Assembly (NCBI GenBank): GCA_023053575.1
Contig: JAKZAP010000019.1
Span: forward strand, 248,001-312,000
From: Branchinecta lynchi
Taxonomy: Eukaryota > Arthropoda > Branchiopoda > Anostraca > Branchinectidae
Length of the DNA stretch: 64,000 nucleotides
Direction: 5' to 3'
The translations under genes and the position numbers were made by a program. The notes below the pieces were generated by a model, which did not search any database, was not told the DNA's origin, and saw nothing but the letters and a program-made list of their open reading frames with translations. This document shows positions 59,243-64,000 of this stretch, in pieces; position 1 is the stretch's first letter, and each line of letters opens with the position of its first letter.

Positions 59243-60225
59243 CTCGCCGTTCCCCGGGGACTCCTCGGGTAAGGGGAACGGCGAGAATAGTGGGAGTCAC
59301 TCCACGCGGAATCCCCCTACGGAAAACAGCGACAACACGGGGAATGCTTCCAAAACGGATTTTGTGAAAAAAAAAAAAAATATGCAGTTGATGAAATTAG
59401 TCCGGATCCACTTTAGTTTTGTTTTCTCTATTCTGACTGTTTTTAATTAATTTTACATTGCACAGTACAAGCAAAAATTGATTCCCCTCCGAATCTGAAA
59501 GGGTGTCCTTTTTTGATGATGTTGATCATAATCGGAGCATTCCCCGTAGATAGATAGATAGATAGATAAATCTTTTTATTCGCCAAAAACTTATCGTGGC
59601 TAACGCCAAATTTGTTTGGTATAGTCAGTTAATATGTAAGCGTACTTCAAAAGTCATAAATAACATTAAAAATGAATAACATCTCAATTTACCTCGTTAA
59701 ACAACTTCACAAAAGACGGAACAAAACTCTTTTCGAACCTCTGGAGGTTACATTTAGTTGGCTGCAATTTTTCAACCGCAGTAGCTACCTTGCGAGGGAG
59801 CCTTCTCGCCAGCTTTTTAGAAGGAAAAATATTTTTATGGATTGGGTGGTTCAGGGATTTTACACCAAACTCCATGCAGAGTTTCAGTCTTCGATCGTGT
59901 AGAGAAGTGATTTTAAATTCACGCAGCAACTCTTCATAAGACCTCTCGGCCACCTTTGACGCTATGATCAGGGCTCTTTTTTGAATCTTTTCAAGTCTAG
60001 CGGTCTGTTCGACCGTAAGGCCAAAATGCCAAACAGGTGCTCCATATTCTAGGTTTGGTCGGATAAAGGAAACATATATTCGGAACAAGTGTGTAGTGGG
60101 TGCCCCACTACACACTCGTACGTGGCGACTCGCGAGAATATGGGGAGAGGGGTCCCTGGGACAACAAAAACGCAGGGACTCCTCAAAAGGAGTCCTCGGG
60201 GAACGGCGAGAACATGCCTATAGTT
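59243..60225. mobile_element. MITE Z, copy 2, split by a LINE
   Basis: From GGCGTATTCTCGCCGTTCCC to GGGAACGGCGAGAACATGCC. At 59549 the sequence breaks at CCCCGTA and resumes at CGTACGTGG past 60110, so a LINE fragment sits inside with CGTA duplicated. Confidence 0.75.
59549..60115 (-). mobile_element. CR1-like LINE, 3' fragment
   Basis: On the minus strand 143 codons read IRPNLEYGAPVWHFGLTVEQ, RLEKIQKRALIIASK, HDRRLKLCMEFGVKSLNHPI and FVPSFVKLFN: the C-terminus of a CR1-type ORF2. The 3' tail is (TCTA)n. Intact frame, so a fairly recent 5'-truncated insertion. Confidence 0.85.
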
Positions 60226-60234
60226 TTTCGAATC

Positions 60235-60262
60235 ACATCCGACTTCGGGGGGGGGGGGGGGG
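60235..60262 (+). repeat. Poly(dG) tract
   Basis: A G run broken by one C within a short C/G-rich segment after MITE Z copy 2. Confidence 0.8.
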
Positions 60263-60365
60263 CGGAGGCCCGAAAATCGGTCAACATACGTTGTCACCAA
60301 AAAATTTTAGGATGTTCTCCGACTCAAGGGCAAATTATTCGGTAGTTAAGTGCCGTAGATGCAAC

Positions 60366-61918
60366 ATTGAATCAAATCTAATATTTGATTCAGACAATCG
60401 AGTCTTGTCTTCGCCAGATCCAGTCTTGGACAGGCTAATCATCAGAGAAAACCAAGTTCAGATATACCTCTATAGGCCATATCTATTTTGACGATACTTA
60501 CCGAGACTTCCTGCCGATTTCCGAGCGAACTACTAGTCCAGCAAAAAAAAAAAAGAGAAACAAAACCAGCGTATCTTCTTATCCCTATACAGAACATCTA
60601 ATCAACTTTGAATAAAAATTTTACTTAAAAAAATCCGGTTACAACCGGATTCCAGAATAATTATATGTCCGGGTAGAAAAACATTGTCATATATCGACTC
60701 AGCCTCTCTTCTTACCCCTTAATCTGTCATCTAATCGAACTTTTGCTTTTAACGAATTTTCCGGTTTTGGCTGGATTCCGGGCGAACTAGTTGTCCAGCG
60801 AGAAAATGATTTTCACCATCGTGTTTGGCATGTATTTTTACTCTTAAATCAGACATTTAATCAACTTCAAATTAAACTTTTACTTTTAACCAACTTTCCG
60901 GTTTTCGCCGGATTCCAGGCGAACTACATGTCCAGGTGGAAAATTGTTCTCACATAAGTGTTCAGCATGTCTTCTTGCCCTAAATCGAACATCTAATCAA
61001 CTCGAAATAAAACTTTTAATTTTAATAAACTTTCCGGTTTCGGCCAAATTCTGGGCGAACTACTTGTCCGTCGAGAAAATGGTTTTCACCATCGTCTTCA
61101 GCATGCCTTCTACTCCTACATCGAACATCTAATCAACTTCAAAGAAAACTTTTACTTTTAACAAACTTTCCGGTTTTGGCCGAATTCCGGGCGAACTACT
61201 CGCCCGATGACAAAATGGTTTTCCCCATGGTGCTCAGCATGTCTTCTTACCCCGTAATCGACTATCAGATTAGCTTTTTCAAAATATTTTGTTTGCCCCT
61301 TAATTTGAACCCTCACCCCTAAATGTAGGGCTACAAAGCCCATCTACAAACTCGACTGTCCGACGACCCAACAAATCCTCACACCAAGTTTCATCAAAAT
61401 ATCTTATTCCCTTCGAGAGTTATCGTGCTTACAGACGGACGGACGGACGACTTTTGCGATGTCATAGGTATCAATCAATCAATCAATCAATCAGTCAATT
61501 TATTTTGCCAATATCATTATAAGATAGTTTGAACGCGTCACAAAGAAGACAATGATACAAAACACACAACATGCACAATTGAGATTAAGCAGAAATATTG
61601 ACAGTTATAAATAAATAAACTAAATCAAAAATATATTTACAATTACTCAGATTTTATATTTACAATTTAATTCAGTCAGCAGTCAATTTCTCTGAGCTTG
61701 TTTTCATTAAAATTCTGAACGAAATAAGGCACAAACGACTTCTCATAGCGGCTTGTCCTGCAAGGAGGCGTTTGTAGCTGCTCCACTTCACTCAGCTTTG
61801 ATTTGAGTCTTGTATTTGGGCGACTTTTTGTAACTATTTTGTCCGTGAAGTCTGGCAGAATGCTTCCACTTACTTATCCCTCCACTTACGTTTTGGGATC
61901 CCAAAAACTTCTCGCAGA
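60366..61918 (-). mobile_element. Family A satellite-bearing element, copy 4, split by a LINE
   Basis: The inverted 3' part (ATCAAATCTAATATTTGATT) is followed by about five satellite units, then GAGAGTTATCGTGC and ACGG microsatellite at 61433-61448, GATGTCATAGGTA, the LINE tail, then TATCCCTCCACTTACG and TTTTGGGATCCCAAAAA. Confidence 0.7.
61471..61880 (-). mobile_element. CR1-like LINE, 3' fragment in family A
   Basis: (TCAA)n tail at 61471-61492. The coding end on the minus strand includes RYEKSFVPYFVQNFNENKLR before its stop at about 61688. It interrupts family A between GTCATAGGTA and TATCCCTCC. Confidence 0.75.
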
Positions 61919-61954
61919 CAACAGTCGACAGCGTGATGCACATCGAAGGTAGCA

Positions 61955-62100
61955 AAACACGGCAAGTGAGAGAATCAGCGAGGTTTAGTTAGAGGGGTTA
62001 GAATGTACCGCACGAAATGTGGGTCTCCAGGTTAAGAAATATATGTAGTGATTACGGAAGTAGGTTGCGTTAGTGTCATAGGTAAGACAGGTCCTTTAAA
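61955..62100 (+). repeat. Dispersed repeat D, copy 3
   Basis: GGTTAGAATGTACCGCACGA...GGTAAGACAGGTCCTTTAAA; matches copies at 15440 and 26190. Confidence 0.6.
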
Positions 62101-62162
62101 GTGCACATCTTAACGAAAAAGTGAAAAAAAAATGCTTTTGAACAAACGATAAATAGTCACGA

Positions 62163-62420
62163 TGCCCAAGGGCCATGATAATTTTTGCTTCAAGGGTATT
62201 GCTTACAAATGAATTCCTTAAAGTCCAAAAAATAGTTTGAGCAAAATATACATTTTCATCATCCCCATGAGCCCATCATCATTTTTGCCTCAATGGTTTT
62301 GCTTTCAGATGAATTTCTAGTGCCCTTAGAGTGCAAAAATAAAATAATTTTTAACAGATCATTATCTTTATTTCCAAGCGCGCATGATCATTCTTATTTC
62401 AAGGGTATTGCTTATAAATA
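62163..62420 (+). repeat. Degenerate tandem repeat, about 105 bp, 2.5 units
   Basis: ATGAT..TTTTTGC(C)TC(A)AGGGTATTGCTTA recurs at about 62174, 62275 and 62384 with 70-80% likeness by eye. Confidence 0.55.
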
Positions 62421-62674
62421 AACACAAGAAACCCAAGAATTTGCAAATTCCTAAATTTCATCCTCTGACCCAGCCTTGCAAGAGTCTAGCTCTTGTATTC
62501 AACCCAAGCTCATTGAATGTTGTAGACATGCTTCATTCTTGGCCAATATCTGAGGAAATTTGTTTTCATGTACCTCAGAAATCATGGTTTTTCGCAATAT
62601 TTTAATTTGAAGAAAAAACGCAGCACCGTGGCACGCGCCACTTGGTGTACATCGTTTTCGGGAGTGAGCAACCC

Positions 62675-62757
62675 TTCGGGAGTGAGTTCCTGGGACAAAC
62701 AAAAACGCAGGGACTCCTCAAAAGGAGTCCTCGGGGAATGACGAGAATACTCCTTTT
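62675..62757. mobile_element. MITE Z, partial copy 3
   Basis: TGGGACAAACAAAAACGCAG then GGAGTCCTCGGGGAATGACG and GAATACTCC: one end of the element. Confidence 0.65.
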
Positions 62758-63411
62758 GCCATTTTCACGTCCGTGCAGTGACTAAAGTGAACTAAGAGTT
62801 AGACAAAGTTGGTAAGTAAGGGCCTCTGAAAACAGCTGAATAGGCATTTAGATCTTCGCTCTACCATTTTCCCAAAATTACACTCTTCACATTTAAGTTA
62901 CTGTTCAAATAAACATACGTCTACTCGCAATGAATCCTTGCTCAAACTATGCAATCCCTGACCGGGACAAGTGCTATTACCTTGTCCAGACCTTGTCCGA
63001 AGCCTCTGCTTTCTCATATGGTGCTATGCTCAACAGATGGCTGGCTTACGTCGCCCCAATCCTGCAGCAAAAACAGCAGCCGTGTCAAAAATTAAGTCTC
63101 AGCACTAGTTTTTCGGTGCAGTAATTATTAAAAGTAATAGATACAGCCGAGTACTCTATTATAGAAATGGGGAACGAGGTTATTAATGAAACAATATTTA
63201 ATTCTTCAGTCCCTTATTAATAACAAAACCGAAGTTGATCAAAATGCAGAAAAAAACCTTTCCTGTCATCACCCCAATCGTGTAGCAAAAACAGCGGCCG
63301 TGTCAAAAATTACGTCTCAGGACTAGTTTTTTTCATTATAGTGGTATTTGAAAGTAATTTACCCTAATAAGATATTTATAGTCGGTAGAAGCTTCAGTTA
63401 TTTATTACAGG
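62758..63411. repeat. Unassigned sequence with a 68-bp direct repeat
   Basis: The segments 63051-63118 and 63264-63332 are near-identical (CCCCAATC, GCAAAAACAGC, GTGTCAAAAATTA, ACTAGTTTTT). A plus-strand frame over the first copy has no recognised product. Confidence 0.5.
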
Positions 63412-63545
63412 TTTGTTTCCTTACCCGACGTTGACCCAGAAGATTGACAGCCTGACGAGGACTCTTGCCAAGAAGGGCCGAAATATCGCTGATGAAGAAT
63501 CGTAGCTGACGTATCCGTTGTAAACATTGTTTGAGTAAACATATA
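63412..63545 (+). mobile_element. Foldback F2, half element
   Basis: GATTGACAGCCTGACGAGGA, GCCGAAATATCGCTGATGAA, CCGTTGTAAACATTGTTTGA: the right arm only, as in copy b at 32770-32879. Confidence 0.75.
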
Positions 63546-63596
63546 TTTAATGCAAAACGTTTTCAAAATTACAACAGTTTACCGTACATTCCAAGT

Positions 63597-63985
63597 TTTA
63601 TATTTGACGGTGCAAAACGGATAAGTCAGCTACCTTCTTATGATGAGCTATATTTTGGCCCTTCTTGGCAAGGGTCCTCTGCAGTCTCAAGCTGGAAAAT
63701 GAACTTGTGGAAAAACAATTTAAATATCGAATTTTGTGAACTTCTTCTCTTAAGACTGGTTGGAGTTCAAGCTGGTGCTGTGATTTCGTTCTGGACACAG
63801 CTGCTGTTTTTGCTGTTCTATTGGGTCGTCGAAAGGGTAGAGATTCTTCTGTATTTTGGTTTGGAGTCACTTCTCTCTTCTTCTTCTTTCCAGCTAAAAT
63901 GGATACGTGTCGGCGGCATGTATGGGCGATTTGGAGTTCCGTACTGTGGTGACAGATATTCCTTCAGCCCAAGCTGGCTATCCTA
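63597..63985. mobile_element. Foldback F1, copy e
   Basis: TATTTGACGGTGCAAAACGG, TGGCCCTTCTTGGCAAGGGT at the left, and TTCCTTCAGCCCAAGCTGGC at the right, with a long unmatched centre, perhaps an inserted or unrelated piece. Confidence 0.6.
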
Positions 63986-64000
63986 AATGTTGTCTGTTGA

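Noticed and set aside
62930..63124. 64-codon plus-strand frame
   Set aside because: It overlaps a 68-bp direct repeat and shows no domain or splice context.

Overview
The window is animal nuclear DNA. It carries a protein-coding gene split by long introns with GT-AG (and one GC-AG) junctions, two clades of non-LTR retrotransposons, MITEs of several kinds, tRNA-like pol III units and many poly(dC)/poly(dG) tracts. The zinc-finger gene begins with a ZAD (zinc-finger-associated) domain, a family expanded mainly in arthropods, so an arthropod with a large, transposon-rich genome is the best guess. The sequence does not prove this.

Region 1 (1 to about 6.7 kb) is a decaying Polinton/Maverick (adintovirus-like) element cut by the left window edge. 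On the minus strand it has a small basic core-like protein, a fibre-like protein, an A32/FtsK-type packaging ATPase, and a protein-primed family B DNA polymerase broken by frameshifts, a stop and an internal deletion that removed palm motif A. A SAP-domain N-terminal part precedes the polymerase. On the plus strand are a small membrane protein (frameshifted) and a small OB-like protein. All six gene starts carry the same TAAATG motif at the ATG. Two tandem-repeat blocks and a tRNA-derived SINE lie between the genes.

Region 2 (about 12.2 to 57.9 kb) is dominated by one minus-strand gene that I assembled from exon phases and zinc-finger continuity: a ZAD C2H2 zinc-finger protein of about 784 residues in 11 exons. 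Every junction keeps phase and four C-terminal fingers become canonical only after splicing. It has two candidate last exons. An extra ZAD N-half-like exon lies in intron 3, out of order.

The introns are full of mobile DNA. There is an apparently intact two-ORF LINE (27.5-31.4 kb) whose ORF1 stop and ORF2 start overlap as ATGA. There are decayed CR1-like LINEs, and a LINE whose ORF1 C-terminal segment has been amplified in frame as a 60-bp repeat. Two families (called A and B here) have terminal hairpins, a GTCC-type microsatellite and a central satellite (about 138 and about 282 bp), resembling Helentron-associated elements. There are also foldback elements sharing a common loop (F1/F2), MITEs with TAA, TA, 3-bp and 8-bp target duplications, and two facing tRNA-like genes.

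Region 3 (57.9-64 kb) lies upstream of the zinc-finger gene and is almost wholly nested repeats: Z-type MITEs, one split by a CR1-like LINE tail; a family A element also split by a LINE tail; and foldback elements. I see no further host gene there.
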